A DNA stretch of 7,102 nt from Lutispora sp. (lineage in GTDB: Bacteria; Bacillota; Clostridia; Lutisporales; Lutisporaceae): positions 1 to 7,102 of the forward strand of contig JAUQXG010000142.1 in NCBI GenBank assembly GCA_030834765.1. Direction: 5' to 3'. Each line of letters starts with the position of its first letter. The first letter of the stretch is position 1. This document shows positions 6,926 through 7,102 of this stretch, piece after piece. A model generated the notes under the pieces. The model had not been told where the DNA came from, ran no database searches, and saw nothing but the letters and a program-made list of their open reading frames with translations. The position numbers and the translations under genes were made by a program.

Positions 6926-7102
6926 TATCCTATATCTCCTTTCGAAATAGCTTCCTGAGGTACTAGGCTAGAACATTTCCATGCAGGATAAACAGATGCC
7001 AGAAGTCCTAACAAAAGGGACACTGCTAAACCTATTGCGATGTTTACTATAGCTATAGATAACGACCAATTCCCTTGGGGGATTAATACGGCTCCTTCTA
7101 AT
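6925..7102 (-). CDS. FtsX/MacB-type ABC transporter permease, C-terminal part (truncated by window edge)
   Basis: An open frame enters from the right edge and encodes 58 residues ending at TAA (6925-6927). It contains the last membrane helix (about SIAIVNIAIGLAVSLLLGLLASV). The short cytoplasmic tail typical of FtsX/MacB permeases follows: YPAWKCSSLVPQEAISKG compares with the family pattern YPAWRAS-L-P-EALR. The stop overlaps the ATPase start as TAATG. The permease precedes the ATPase, whereas in most operons of this type the ATPase comes first. The N-terminal domains are outside the window, so subtype and substrate are unknown. Confidence 0.85.
   Translation of the reverse strand, partial: LEGAVLIPQGNWSLSIAIVNIAIGLAVSLLLGLLASVYPAWKCSSLVPQEAISKGDIG

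Noticed and set aside
1..7102. Mobile elements, CRISPR, tRNA, attachment sites or a defence system (RecQ and PHP genes can occur in defence islands)
   Set aside because: No direct or terminal repeats, transposase, integrase, repeat-spacer pattern or tRNA fold was seen. RecQ has the full housekeeping architecture, and the neighbours are not defence genes.

Overview
The window looks like chromosomal DNA from a low-GC Gram-positive bacterium, most likely a member of the Clostridia. The basis is AT-rich codon and intergenic use, strong purine-rich ribosome binding sites, a dCache-type chemoreceptor of the style common in motile clostridia, and gene families typical of that group. The genus cannot be told from the sequence.

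Layout, left to right. Positions 1-226 are an intergenic or leader region. It holds only weak candidates: the possible 3' end of an upstream gene (2-109) and a small ORF that overlaps the next gene (160-243). Positions 227-2236 on the plus strand encode a complete methyl-accepting chemotaxis protein. A strong hairpin at 2239-2273 ends that gene and also overlaps the last codons of the gene coming the other way. Everything right of it is on the minus strand: a PHP-domain metal-dependent phosphoesterase (2249-2902), a GT4 family glycosyltransferase (2979-4217), a full-length RecQ DNA helicase (4315-6129), an ABC-transporter ATPase (6263-6925), and the C-terminal end of an FtsX/MacB-type permease (6925-7102, running off the window).

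How the genes work together. The permease and ATPase are translationally coupled (TAATG overlap) and form one transporter operon, closed by a strong terminator at 6215-6249. recQ follows with its own candidate promoter. The glycosyltransferase and the PHP gene lie downstream in the same direction with gaps of 97 and 76 bases and weak candidate promoters, so they may be separate short units or partly read through from recQ. No functional link among chemoreceptor, helicase, glycosyltransferase and phosphoesterase is visible. This reads as ordinary housekeeping and accessory chromosome. I found no mobile element, CRISPR array, tRNA or rRNA, and no convincing new system. The points most worth a second look are the leader and start of the chemoreceptor gene, and the terminator shared by the two converging genes.
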